Made by a program: the position numbers and the translations under genes | In this document: in pieces, positions 23,329 to 35,004 of the stretch | How the letters are laid out: each line of letters starts with the position of its first letter | Numbering within the stretch: position 1 is the stretch's first letter | Notes under the pieces: generated by a model | What the model was told of the DNA's origin: nothing | Databases searched by the model: none | What the model saw: only the letters and a program-made list of their open reading frames with translations | From: Eustoma russellianum | Lineage: Eukaryota > Streptophyta > Magnoliopsida > Gentianales > Gentianaceae | DNA length: 64,000 bases | Direction: 5' to 3' | NCBI GenBank assembly: GCA_036186865.1 | Contig: AP025047.1 | Coordinates: 31,229,552-31,293,551, forward strand

Positions 23329-23340
23329 GTCTCTGATACA
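23329..23340 (-). other. Primer binding site of the Copia element
   Basis: The minus strand reads TGTATCAGAGAC two bases from the right LTR. It resembles TGGTATCAGAGC, the tRNA-iMet complement, with a G-to-T change at the third base. It is a plausible but slightly altered priming site. Confidence 0.75.
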
Positions 23341-24649
23341 ACTGTTAGGAAATCCGACAAGATCACTGCTAAACACATAGCTAAAAACAAAACTTGATCT
23401 CCGATTTCCTACCAAGGATCTATGTTGTTCGTTTAATTCGATAAAAGATATTCAAAACATTACCTCTTGAGATTCGAAATCCGTAGCGTACGAGGTGCGA
23501 TATCACGAACACCCTCTGCCGGTATCCATACGAATGCTTTCGTCTGGAGTGCTAGCTCTTGAACGACGTAGCTGAGAAAACTCGTTTTTCTCCAAAAATG
23601 ATTTTGTTTTTTTCCTGATGATAGTCTGTGTTCTCTCTCCGAATGCACATAATATATAGATATATGTAGACATGAAATTCGAGTCCAAATCGGATTAGTT
23701 AAGTCAATTAGAATCTTTATCAGATATGGATCTTATCAGGATATTCAAAATCCATATCAAATATGGATTCATTCGTTATTATCCGGTAATACATACATAC
23801 ATACATATATATATATATATAGTTACAAAAACAAAAACAATATTAATAATAATTAATATCTAATATTAATATTATTAATATCAGCCCATACGCATTCTTG
23901 TGTGTGACCCGATAGGCCCATATTAATTGGCAGCCGATTAAATCTCCATTAAACCAATAAGTCATAATTGGTCTCTATCAAGGCATTACGACTATCCAAT
24001 TAATACGAGTACAGTCCAAATAGCCTAATAATAGCACATGCATTATCCCTGTGTCACACGATATCTAGTTTGAACATAAGCTATGGTCAGCATCATACTT
24101 ATATTGTTCAAACATATCATTACTCGATCTCTAAGAAGATTGATAAAACAAATGATATTGATCACACTATCAATTCATTTGAGCACGGCCATGCATTTCA
24201 CAGTCTCACTAATCGAGGGGCCCAAAGATATCTCTCTCAAAAGAGAGGGACAAATTCTATCCTGATTGTTCAATATCCTCTACATAATTTCTATCATACT
24301 CAATCATGACCTTTATTATTATCCAGTTACGGATAACATTACATCATGTCAAAATATAATAGTCCTTATGTTGGAAACTATGACAATCTCAAGTCTAAGG
24401 ATTAAAACATGACTATCATGAGATTTACTTATGACGCTAATCCATGTAGTAATCTCATGATGGGTCTATCAAATACACTATTCTCTAACAAGTATCTATG
24501 AGATTGATTTGTATCACCCTACACATAATCATCTCATGATTATCAAATCAATCCTCATACTGGTTATAAATTATTGTATCTCTATAACAATATTGAACCA
24601 GGGACATATATCATAATTGTGTAACACACTAACCAACAATAATGATAAT

Positions 24650-25606
24650 TTTTTTTGAAACAGAAGAAATTGATACATAATAATGCCTCACTTCTGGCGG
24701 AGGAATACCATCGTACAAGTGAGATCGTCCACTGAATGATAATAATATAATGAGCTAATAATTTCTAGCCTCTAATCGTAAACGATATGCCGCATTAAAA
24801 CCTTGCCAGGTAAATACACCCTTGTGGATAAAACCCTGGCTAAGGAAAAAGTGTACATATTTATACGATTGGACTCAGTACATGAATACAATCAGTAGTA
24901 ATATGTTTGATACTGCCAATTGATAGCCTGATTTCCCAGTTCTATTCTTGTAGCCACCTGGAGTTAAAGCTGGAACCCCGCGACATATGTGCTCCTCGCC
25001 GTTCGCAACCATAAGTCCATGCCATGAAGAATGGAGAAAGTAGTTAATGAAATTATGCCTATGTCAACCATAAAAGCAAAGGAAAGAAAAGCTAAAGGCT
25101 GATTACCCATGTTGCTAATTTCTTGTGATATAGGCAACCTAAAATATGTGAAGAGCCAATAGAGTATAATGCATATATAAACTTTGAGTGGGATCTTAGT
25201 ATATAATCGTACCCGTGTTGCCCATATCCAGAGATATAGACAACCATACGAGAGTGAATGATTATCCATGTCAAACATGAGGTGTTGATTCCATCTGATA
25301 GCTTACTCTAGCTAGAGGAGGTAAATCCATCGTTGTAGTGTAAGACGATAAACCATGATGAGTTTGTGCATATTGTGCTAAATAATGGGCCAGTTGATTT
25401 GCCTCCATTAGAGCATATGAGAATGAAGAAGATGTAGAAATCAACAAGTCTCGAAATAAAACTGCTTGAGGGGATCGACTATGATGAACTTCAAAGATGA
25501 CCCGCTGTGCATCCACCTCTACAGCTATTGAAGGACAAAACTTTACAAAGAATAAGAAAGCAAAGAATACTGCCTAGAACTCTGCTATCGCTGGAGTTGA
25601 CAATGG
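24650..25606 (-). mobile_element. LINE-G, 5'-truncated LINE in the Copia LTR
   Basis: On the minus strand it starts inside the RNase H domain (about 25606), ends its reading frame at 25271, and continues as a 3' UTR to a T-run on the plus strand at 24649-24656. The 3' part contains the family blocks seen in LINE-A, D, E and F (GGTATTCCTCCGCCAGAAG near 24697-24715, and AACCTTGCCAGG near 24800). It interrupts the LTR between AATGATAA and TAAAACCTCT, which are contiguous in the left LTR. A clear duplication could not be defined. Confidence 0.82.
25271..25606 (-). pseudogene. LINE-G RNase H C-terminal fragment
   Basis: The peptide starts PLSTPAIAEF, then a TAG, and continues through VEVDAQRVIFEVHHSRS to MDLPPLARVSYQME. 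It matches the RNase H tail of LINE-A (FPLSTSAKIE, VEVDTQEVLREV, LDLPPLVRATIQM). The catalytic Glu and Asp positions can be seen, but the first Asp lies in the missing 5' part. It is non-functional because of truncation and at least one stop. Confidence 0.8.
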
Positions 25607-25688
25607 AAGGTAAAACCTCTTTATTAATAATAAATGTATAACATGAAACATCCAAATCTTGGCCTAGAGCACACACACTAACATCGAG

Positions 25689-26562
25689 GACACCTTCTTC
25701 GGTTATCACTAAACAAAATAAAACACCTTACCACAAGGGTTGCTGGAGTTACACACCTACTCCACCGTTTTATAAACGATACAATCAGGCAAACCAGATC
25801 ACGAAAACCCCACCAAACGCGTGAAGGTTTGATCACACCTTGATCAACCTTTTACAACAAATGAGACGTGTATGGTGATATAATCAAAGCCTATACAATA
25901 TTTTGAATATATAAACAATAGGCTTAAGAGAGAAAGAAGAAGAAAGAAATGTAGAAGAAGAGAGTAGAGGATCCTTTTGCACTTGAGATATAATGAGAGT
26001 TTTCTTCCTTTTCTTTTTTGCATTGTTCTCTTCTTTTTAACCATATGTGGCCGCCCCCTAGGGCCTTCTTTTCTTGAGAATTCTCTTTAACGCCCTTGGA
26101 AGATTGTCCTGTGTAGATATGACACCATCTTGCTTACTTAGCACACTATAATTGGAAGAATGACTTGACCTTGCTTACTTGTCACTTGATGATTGGTCCA
26201 ACTTGGCATCCTTTAATGTGATGTAAAAATCTGAATAAAACTCATAAAACATGTGCCAAATAGTAGTAAAAATATTACCAAACAATGACACATTAATCCC
26301 TTTCAATTTTGGAATAAAATTGAATACAAAAATGCACCAAAATCGTCCATAATAAACATGTGGTGAAATTTCAGCATGTGTTGTATTTGGAATTGTTTCC
26401 TTGTGTATTGCATTCTTCAATGTCACCAATCATGTGTGGCTTATTTTTCACCAATTGAAGTGCCAAATAAGTTCCAAATAATCTCCACCTAAGCTCTATC
26501 ATGGCTGCAAATGACGTGTGATATAGCTAAGCATGTGCTGAAATTTCACTTTAGTAACCTTT
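25689..26562. other. Unclassified dispersed-type repeat, right part
   Basis: Continues the sequence cut by the Copia insertion at 16416: GACACCTTCTTCGGTTATCA follows directly on CTACTCCAGTCTTCGAG. A purine-rich stretch lies at 25920-25970. The remainder is AT-rich with no supported gene. It ends where LINE-B begins at about 26563. Confidence 0.45.
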
Positions 26563-27040
26563 GTCAAATACACTGAAATTAGGATTATTGGATGATAAAA
26601 ATGTTTTCCTCACTTATTCCATACCGGATGATTACCAACTTTGTTTTTGGCGAAGATCATGGACAGTGAACAGATACATTATGCAAGTCATAAGTGGACT
26701 CCTGATTTTGATCCAAACGTGGACAAACCAACTGTACCAGTATAGGTTTTCATTCGTGGTCTCTCTATATTTCTTCAGAATAAGTCAGCATTATGGGATA
26801 TCTCTCATATCATTGGATTTCCTCTCAATATGGATTCGGCAACATCCAATGGATTTCTACCTTCAGTGGTTTGGCTTTGTATTGAATTAGATATCTCTGA
26901 ACCCCTACCATCTAGATTACATATACAGGGAGGAGATCATGAATTTGATCCCTCGGGGGAACATGAAAATGTGCCCTTATTTTGCTCTTCCTATCGCATT
27001 CTGGGACATGATCAGAAAGACCCCTAACAAGAATATTGTC
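26563..27040 (+). pseudogene. LINE-B ORF1, 5'-truncated first segment
   Basis: Matches LINE-A from about 5006 onward, starting at AAATACACTGAAATTAGG inside the DUF4283-like region. It runs through the CCHC-like block (VPLFCSSYRILGHDQKDP), in which the second Cys has become Tyr. It shares with LINE-A the TAA in the knuckle (27025-27027 here, 5461-5463 there), while some LINE-A stops are absent. The Tat element interrupts it at 27041, duplicating TTGTC (27036-27040 and 56501-56505). LINE-B is therefore the host of the large nested insertion. Its own 5' truncation suggests it arrived by retrotransposition. Confidence 0.85.
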
Positions 27041-27472
27041 TGATGATGTCGGATTATATCACCAAGTATTTGTTCGATGTGGCGCCGTTAGATTTCCGTC
27101 AATTGTCCGTAATAGGCGGGTAGCTGACCTGCACAAAGGAAAAAGGTCAGAGGACCCGGGATCTATAGTCCCGGGTGATACCCTCCGACGATCAAGTCAG
27201 TTAAGGCCATTTTAGGAGAGGTTTATATATTTGATGAAGGTTTTGTAAATAGAGGTTTTCTGGTAAACCTGCGTTTTCACTGTGTAGAAGATGAGTTACT
27301 ATCATGAGTTGTCAAAGTGTAGTTTGTAAAAGCTTCCCCTTCTCTCTCCTGCTGCTCTGCCTTTTTATATGGCGGCTTAGGCCAATGCATGGGCAGAGCC
27401 CGGAAATCGTGACAGGCAAGGAGGTCATTTGGATGACTCTTGCTCTTGCATGCCCGCCACGTGGCTCGATAC
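27041..27472 (-). repeat. Tat 3' LTR, left piece
   Basis: 432 bp from TGATGATGTCGG to CGATAC. It aligns with 55528-55955 of the right LTR. It is cut by the Tekay array and resumes at 45582. Confidence 0.92.
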
Positions 27473-28284
27473 TGTAGCGCCCCGGCCCGATACCGTCATC
27501 GGAACCAGTGCACCCGCCGTAGCCTACTATGAGAACTACGAAGCGTCAAGCAGATCAAATGTACATCCTTCATAATGTAAGATAAAAACCAGCGGAAACG
27601 TCATAAAATTTAAACCTTCATCGTCATTAAAACATCCATAAAATGCAGCGGAATTAAAAGATGTTTGTTCCTCTTGCCAACATAAGTTTTAGATCAACAT
27701 AACAACAAATGAGTTTTCCAAACTGAAATAAAGTAGTCCAGCATCTATCTATTCCCATGTCCATCATCCCATTGAGCTCACTCGCCGTCGTCTTCAACAA
27801 ATATCAACTCATATTCAGGCTCACCTGAAAAGAAGCAGAGTAATTGTTCTTAGCGAAATTATCGCTAGCAAGTAACCCGTCTATACACCTTACGGAATCA
27901 CACACGTCGAGTCACCAGTGTATAAAACATTGCCCAAAAATAAGGTGCTCGGGTTAGCAAATAGCATCTTAATAAGAATTCCTCAAAGCAGATAAAGCAC
28001 ATATATGTACACAGATATGAGAACCAACATGTATTAAAACAACGTATCACATAGCAAGTCATAAACTAGTCACGTTTCTTGCATGTCAATTCTTATGCTC
28101 CGTGTATCATGATGCATGTACTTCTTTAAAATCATACACAACACCCATGCATATGTCTTCTTTCATAAACATGTCATGCATGTCATTTCACAAAACATTT
28201 CATCACTTTACATATCATATTCTTCGCGTAGCAGAACTTTATACCCTGTGGGTGATCAGTCCACAGCAAACATTACTTTCTACC

Positions 28285-28480
28285 CCGTGCTGAAAGGTCC
28301 ACGGCCCCATAACATATAACTTTATACCCCGTGCTGAAAGGTCCACGACCCCATTACATATATCATATATCCGTGCTGATAGGTCCACGGCCCCATTACA
28401 TACATCATATATCCGTGCTGATAGGTCCACGACCCCATAAAATAACTTTGTTTTCCGTGCTGATAGGTCCATGGTCCCAT
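28285..28480. repeat. Hairpin-forming minisatellite in Tekay LTR 1
   Basis: Five copies spaced about 40-50 bp apart of CCGTGCTGATAGGTCCACGG followed by CCCCAT and a short AT-rich spacer. Each unit contains CCGTG and CACGG as an inverted pair around a 10-base loop. The last unit reads CATGG. The corresponding arrays in LTR 2 and LTR 3 are at about 35817-36012 and 43351-43546. Confidence 0.88.
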
Positions 28481-28909
28481 AACATACTTTATACCCTACT
28501 GTTGATTCACAGATCACGCTTTTATACCCTGCTTTCGCAGACGTGACTTTTATACCCTGCGATCAACCAGCAGCCATTTTGTCTTTCGAAAACTTTAAAC
28601 CTTTCTTGTTCTTTTGCAAAGCACATTTCAAATCAAATGCAAGTGCCCATGTCATGATGCAGGATGCACAAGTAGCTTCGTATCAACATGTAACACACAC
28701 ACATACATCTTGCCTATCAAGTATACGGTCTTGCACCTCAAACACTCCTTGATCGTACTTCGCCAAGTCCGTTCGTCTCACTTATTCACTTGAAATTCAA
28801 TCTTATGCTTACTTAATCAAACTTACCATCTACCCCTCAATTACACCTCAAATACCCTGGCATTTTATGTTCAAAAGAAGTGTACCAAGTTACTACACAT
28901 ACATAGGGC

Positions 28910-29300
28910 GCCTAAAGGGTCAAAAAGACTTCCAGTACAGTTGGAACGCAACATAAAGCGCCTATAGTGACTTCAAGCGCCTATACTAGGCGTTCGAAGT
29001 GTTCGGGGATGTTCCGTAGACATTGAACGCCTACATGAAGCGCCTAATGTGACATAGAGCGCTTTATGTAGGTGTTCGAAGTGTTCGGGGATGATTCAGG
29101 ACACATTGAACGCTACATTAGGCGCCTAATGTGACATAGAGCGCCTAATATAGGCGTTCGAAGTGTTCTGACGGTTCTAAATTGCGGTTTTTTTGTACGG
29201 GAAAGATTCAGGACACATTGAACGCTACATTAGGCGCCAAATGTGACATAGAGCGCTTAATGCAGGCGTTCGAAGTGTTCTGACGATGCCAAACTGCAGT
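28910..29300. repeat. GGCGCC-containing tandem repeat in Tekay LTR 1
   Basis: Repeats built from AGGCGTTCGAAGTGTTC, CATTGAACGC and GACATAGAGCGC blocks. They include the perfect 18-bp palindrome ACATTAGGCGCCTAATGT at 29115-29132. The full period is about 105-115 bp. The array is present in LTR 2 (36436-36830). In LTR 3 it coincides with the assembly gap. Confidence 0.85.
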
Positions 29301-30239
29301 TTTTCTGCAGTAACTTCCTCTCCAACATCCTCCTTCTTCAACCCTTTCATTTTCAACACTTAATGATCCATCTTAACATCTAGATTCATCTTACTTAACA
29401 CACATCTAAACATGAATTGATGCCTAGCCATGCCTAACAATATCCACTCTAGCCTTCAATCATTCACAACCTTCAAAACATCTCATCAACTTTCCCACAC
29501 AACAAGACTACAACAATGTCATCACTCATCTCTCAATTTCCTGCACTTACTCTCAACGTCTAAGTGTAGACAATCAACATAAGAGTAGAGCAAGACTATA
29601 AGCACGTCAAAATATACACTTTTATGGGCATGCTTGACAACAACAAAGCACCACACAACTATTTTCATAAATACGGCCCAAAGAACAAGACTTTACACAA
29701 TTAGCAACAAGACTTACGTATAACCAAGCATTTAAGATAGACAAGACAAGAATACTAATGTGTGATTCATGTTTTCTCTTTGTAAGAACATAGGGCCTTA
29801 AGTAGCAAAATTTACGTAAAGCGTATAGAAAGATTACTTGCCTTGGAATCTAGATAAGCTTACGGATTTACTGCAGAATTTCTGTAAGAATTGAACCTAG
29901 GTTGCTCGTTCTTCCTTCCTTTCCTTCTTCTTCTCTCCTTCTTCTTTCCTCTTTCTTTTCTCTCTCTTTTCTCAGAATTGTCCTTCTCCCTTTGCTGTCA
30001 AAACCGCCCCTCATGCTGAGAAGGGGGAAGTTATACTAGATTTTGTAACTCCCCTAACTCCTAGTAGGGACTATTTTGATAATTTACTATGATTTCTTTT
30101 AATTCTACTTTTAACCCCTTTCTTTTGTTCTTCTATGTTTTGTGTAACTAAGTCACATTACCTACATAATTAATTAAGTTTCATTCAAGGTTGACCTAAG
30201 TATTGAAAGTTGCACTTAAAAATCACGGGGTGTAACATT

Positions 30240-30252
30240 CCACCCCCCTTAC
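30240..30252 (-). other. Polypurine tract, Tekay internal region 1
   Basis: The plus strand TTCCACCCCCCTT immediately inside LTR 1 gives a G-rich purine tract on the minus strand, at the canonical position. Confidence 0.88.
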
Positions 30253-30282
30253 AAAAAGTTTCGTCCCCGAAACTTACGTACC

Positions 30283-33200
30283 TTAATCAAAGAGCTGAGG
30301 ATACTTCTCCCGCATTTGTTCTTCGAGCTCCCAAGTGGCTTCACGTTCCGTGTGATTGCTCCACTGAACCTTTACATAAGGGATCACTCGCTTCCTCAAC
30401 ACTTGATCCTTTCGGTCCACAACTTTCACGGGTACTTCCTCATATGTAACATCGTCCTTAAGTTCCAAAGGTTGAGCTTCAAGTACATGACTTGGATCCG
30501 CCACGTACTTTCTTAATTGTGACACGTGGAAAACATTGTGTACTTGCGCCAACACCGGAGGTAATGCCAACTTATATGCCAAGTCCCCTACCTTCTCAAG
30601 TATTTCATAGGGACCAATGAATCGAGGGCTTAGCTTGCCTTTTACTCCAAACCTCATGACGCCCTTCGTAGGTGATACCTTCAAATAAACTTTTTCTCCC
30701 ACGTCAAAATCCAATGGTCGTCGTTTGGAATCTGCCCAACTCTTGCTACGGTCCTGAGCCGTCTTGAGTCTTTCCCGAATGACCTTCACCTTCTCTAACA
30801 TTTTCTCTAATAGCTCAGGTCCAGTAATGGTCCTCACGCCCACTTCGTCCCAATAAATCGGAGACCTACATTTCCTTCCATACAAAGCCTCAAAAAGAGC
30901 CATATCAATTGCGCTGTGGTAACTATTGTTATAAGAAAACTCCATCAGCTTTACCATTCCGTCCCAACTTCCTTTGAAATCCAGCACGCAAGCTCTTAGC
31001 ATATCTTCCAAGGTTTGAATTGTCCGCTCGGACTGTCCATCAGTTTGGGGATGATACGCCGTACTCAACCTTAATTCCGTACCCATGGCTTCTTGGAATG
31101 CTGTCCAAAACTTAGATGTGAACCGTGAATCTCGGTCGGATACTATACTTACTGGGACACCATGTAAGCTCACAATGTTCTCCATATACACATTCACTAG
31201 CTTGTCGAGAGGTGTTTCACTTGAAACGGGTAAGAAATGGGCAGACTTTGTTAAACGATCCACGATAACCCAAGTCATGTCACATCCACTTCTTGTCTTT
31301 GGTAAACCAGCTACAAAATCCATTGTGACATGTTCCCATTTCCATTCGGGAATCTCCAACGGTATCAACAATCCACCAGGCCGTTGGTGTTCCGCCTTGA
31401 CTTGTTGACACACCAAACACCTCTCTATGAATTCCGCAATATGTCTTTTCATCCCAGACCACCAATAGTAACGCTTGAGATCTCTATACATCTTGGTGCT
31501 ACCGGGGTGTATTGATAACCTCGAATTATGAGCTTCTTGAAAACTTCTTTCCTAAGTTCGTCAACATCCGGGACGCATAACCTTTCCCTAAACCATAAGC
31601 TCCCATCCTCTTTGGTCCGAAATCCTTCAACTTGACTGTGTTTCACCCTTTCCATTATCTCACTTAAAGCCTTATCTTTCTTCTGAGCCTCCTTAATCCT
31701 ATCAATCAAACTCGGTGTGATGGTCAATGCTAGCAGGACGTTCACCGTGGATTCCACCAAATCCAAACCAAATTCCTCCATCTCTCTTTCCAATGGTGAT
31801 TGTCGTGCATGGCTGGACTTTCTACTTAAGGCGTCGGCTACCTTGTTAGCCTTTTCCGGGTGATAATGAATAGTTAGGTCATAGTCTTTTAGCAACTCCA
31901 ACCACCTCCGCTGCCTCATATTCAATTCCTTCTGAGAGAACAAATATTTTAGACTCTTATGATCCGTGAATACCGCGCACTTGTCTCCATACAAATAATG
32001 GTGCCAGATCTTCAAGGCGAACACAACCGCGGCAAGTTCAAGATCATGTGTGGGATAGTTTTGCTCATAAGGCTTTAGCTGTCTTGAGGCATATGCGATG
32101 ACTCGTTCGTTTTGCATTAAAACACAACCTAACCCATTCTTTGACGCATCACTATAAATCACAAATCCATCCGTTCCACAGGGTTGAGCCAATACTGGAG
32201 CTGTCGTTAATCTCTTCTTAAGCTCCGTGAAACTTTCCTCGCATTCCGCCGTCCACTCAAACTTGGACTTCTTTTGAGTAAGGCGACTGAGAGGTACGGC
32301 AATTCTCGAGAATCCCTCAACAAATTTTTTGTAATAACCTGCTAGACCCAAGAAACTTCGCACTTCGGTGACATTGGTAGGTCTAGGCCATTCAGTTATG
32401 GCTTCCACCTTCTTCGGGTCAACAGCAATCCCCTCTTCTGATATCACATGACCCAAGAAAGCCACACTTCTTAACCAAAACTCACACTTGCTAAACTTTG
32501 CATAAAGTTGTTTCTGCCTCAAAATGCCTAGTACGGTTCTCAAATGCTCAGTGTGAGTTTGCTCGTCAGGAGAGTACACAAGAATATCATCTATGAATAC
32601 CACTACAAACTTATCCAACTGTTCTCGAAAGACGGTATTCATAAGATCCATAAAAGCCGCAGGGGCATTTGTCAATCCAAATGGCATCACTAAAAATTCA
32701 TAGTGGCCATACCTTGTGCGGAAAGCTGTCTTTGCGATGTCCTCGGCCTCACTCGCAACTGATGATACCCTGATCGGAGATCAATTTTAGAGAAAATCTT
32801 GGCGCCCTTGAGTTGATCAAACAAATCCTCAATTCGTGGAAGGGGATACTTATTCTTGATGGTAACTTTATTCAACTCTCTATAATCGATACAAAGCCTC
32901 ATGCTACCATCTTTCTTCTTTACAAACAAAACAGGCGCTCCCCATGGCGATACACTAGGGCGGATGAACTTCTTGTCCAATAACTCCTGCAGTTGCTCCT
33001 TCAACTCTCTCAGTTCTGCCGAAGCCATTCTATAAGGAGCTTTAGAAATAGGTTCTGTCCCTGGAATCAAGTTAATCTCGAACTCAACTTCCCTCGGGGG
33101 TGGTACTCCTGGTAAATCTTTCGGAAACACATCAAGGAATTCATTGACCACTGGAATTTGCTCAATAGACGGTACCTCCTGAGTAACATCCATGGCATAC

Positions 33201-34723
33201 ACTAGAAATCCCTCAGCACCTTTCCTTAATGCCTTGCGCGCTTGTGCAACCGACACGTACACCTTTTTGGGTACCTTCTTTCGTTCCGCATCTCCTTGAA
33301 ATATTACCTCCTCCATCCTAGCATTCTTGATTGTCACTTGCTTCAACCGACAATCAATATTAGCGTGATTCTTGGCTAACCAGTCCATTCTTAATATGAC
33401 GTCAAAGTCATACATCTGAATAGGGATCAGTGTGGCAGGGAATGTTTGTCCTTCAAACTCCAATTCACAATCCCGGTACCGATGATACGAAACCATAATT
33501 TGATCTCCGGCCGCTTGAACACGATACGGAGTTTCTAACCACTCAGGCAGACTACTCAGGTGTTTAGTGAATCTCTTTGCTACGAAGGAGTGGCTTGCGC
33601 CGCTATCAAAGAGCACGTTGGCAGGTACCTTATTTACTAAAATCGCACCTGCTACTACGTCGGTAGCCTCCTGCACATCCGTATCCGTCATGAGATGTAC
33701 ACGGGCATTTGCTCTAGGCTTCGCTCTCGGCTGCTGAGCCGCCTCTCCAGGATTATTTTTCTTCATCTCCGGGCAGTCCCTAATCATGTGACCCACTTGA
33801 CCGCATCGGAAACATGCTCCAGCCACTTTCCTACACTCTCCAACGTGGTTCCTCTTGCAATATGGACAAACTCCTACAGCCTGCTGAGCTACCGGGTTCT
33901 GGGGTGGGGTTCTCTGGAAGTTTCCAACCGGGCCTCTCTTCGGAATCTTGACCCAACGTCCGGGTCTTCCACCAACTCTCACATCCTCTCTTGACCTTTT
34001 GCCTCTATCAGGCCCTCCTGCGCTAGCTGCTCTTGCCGCTACTCGGCGGAAATCACTCTCCACACGGAAACACGCATCTAACATATCCTCATAAGTTTTC
34101 ATCCCCGCATTCACTATCGCCGATTGTATCCTCGAGTCCAAGCCCCTCTCAAACTTCGTCATCTTAAGACGATTATCAGACATAATCGCAGGGGCAAACT
34201 TACCTAAGGCATGAAAACGATCTGCATACTCCGACACTGTCATCCTTCCTTGCTCCAGTCTGTCAAACGCCCTTATCTTGTCCAAGATCGCCATCTCTGG
34301 TACATAGTACTTAAGGAACACATCACAGAAATGAGTCCAAGAGATTGGTGGGGTCATTCTTAACACCATTCCTTCCCACCATTCGCCAGCCTTGCCACTT
34401 AGAAGGGGCGTGGCCACCTCAACCTTTATCTCGTTCGGTACCTGCACCAGCCGAAAACATTTCTCTACCTCAGCCAACCAGTGCTGAGCCTCTTCAGGAT
34501 CCGTACATCCTCCGAACTCCGGCACCCTCATCTTTCTCATCTCTCCATAAAAGAACCTGATGTTATGCTGTGGCGGTGGTGGAGGCGGAGGCTGATGCTG
34601 CTGCACATATCCTTGTGCAATCACCGTCAGTGCGTCAGTGAGCACCTGGGGTAACACAACTTGTGGTGGCCGGTTCTCCTGTCCATTGCCAGAGTTGCCT
34701 GTGTTATCTCTTCTTGGAGGCAT
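30283..34723 (-). pseudogene. Tekay copy 1 gag-pol, two frameshifts
   Basis: Starts MPPRRDNTGN at 34723. By residue: gag core about 80-220, knuckles CPYCKRNHVGEC (286-297) and CFRCGQVGHMIRDC (304-317), and protease LFDSGASHSF near 371-380. The RT carries KIDLRSGYHQL with the motif A Asp intact and VVFIDDILVYS. An RNase H (VIYSDASKNGLG), an HHCC zinc finger (CLVCQQVK), the integrase core (MDFVAGLPK, IVSDRDSRFT, YHPQTDGQSERTIQT) and a C-terminal chromodomain (VQWSNHTEREATWELEEQM) follow. A one-base deletion near 32749, relative to copy 2, shifts the frame inside the RT between motifs A and B. A second near 31539 shifts it before the integrase zinc finger. The chromodomain places it with chromoviruses. 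Confidence 0.93.
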
Positions 34724-34989
34724 ATTTCGCTGAAAGGTTAACATTTCATTAGCATTCAGTAAGTACAAAAGGTTACTGAAGGCTCGAATGCGTACTAATA
34801 GGTGAGGTGTGTAGTACAACTATTAATACAAAGTTAGATAATAAGACGCGCTCGCACACACCCAACCCATATCATACTTAACCACTAAAGAGATCAACAC
34901 TTATAACTAAAGATCAACCTTAAAGGAGAATCATAGCTTAGGTGTCTAAAAATCATGAACCTAAGTTTCCGAGATAGATCTAAAGCCTA

Positions 34990-35002
34990 GTCTCTGATAC
35001 CA
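34990..35002 (-). other. Primer binding site, Tekay internal region 1
   Basis: The minus strand TGGTATCAGAGAC lies two bases from LTR 2 and matches the tRNA-iMet complement over its first 11 bases. Confidence 0.9.
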
Positions 35003-35004
35003 CC

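Larger units (their letters stand above)
16417..25683 (-). mobile_element. Ty1/Copia LTR retrotransposon, complete but decayed
   Basis: The two LTRs both start TGTTAG and end CTAACA. The element is flanked by a perfect 5-bp duplication TCGAG (16412-16416 and 25684-25688). In minus orientation the order is 5' LTR (right), primer binding site, a leader of about 1.6 kb, gag, protease, integrase, reverse transcriptase and RNase H. It ends with a polypurine tract at the left LTR. Integrase lies before RT, which defines Ty1/Copia. A minus-strand LINE fragment sits in the right LTR, which accounts for its greater length. The polyprotein is broken by many stops and frameshifts and the RT active site is mutated. 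I do not assign a clade. Confidence 0.95.
23343..25683 (-). repeat. 5' LTR of the Copia element, interrupted by LINE-G
   Basis: Begins TGTTAGGAAATCCGACAAG and ends ACACACACTAACA. It matches the left LTR except for an insertion between about 24650 and 25606. Without the insertion it is about 1.4 kb, the same as its partner. As the 5' LTR it would have carried the promoter. Confidence 0.92.
27473..30239 (-). repeat. Tekay LTR 1
   Basis: 2767 bp, a long LTR starting TGTAGCGCCCC and ending GTGTAACA. It holds two tandem arrays (28285-28480 and 28910-29300) and a pyrimidine-rich stretch (29905-29975). Open frames seen in it are not credible genes. It is nearly identical to LTR 2. Confidence 0.95.

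Noticed and set aside
28239..28546. Repeat-rich open frames on both strands and a CRISPR-like look in the Tekay LTR
   Set aside because: The units contain no unique spacers of constant length, the frames arise from the minisatellite periodicity, and the same array occurs in all three LTRs. It is an LTR minisatellite.
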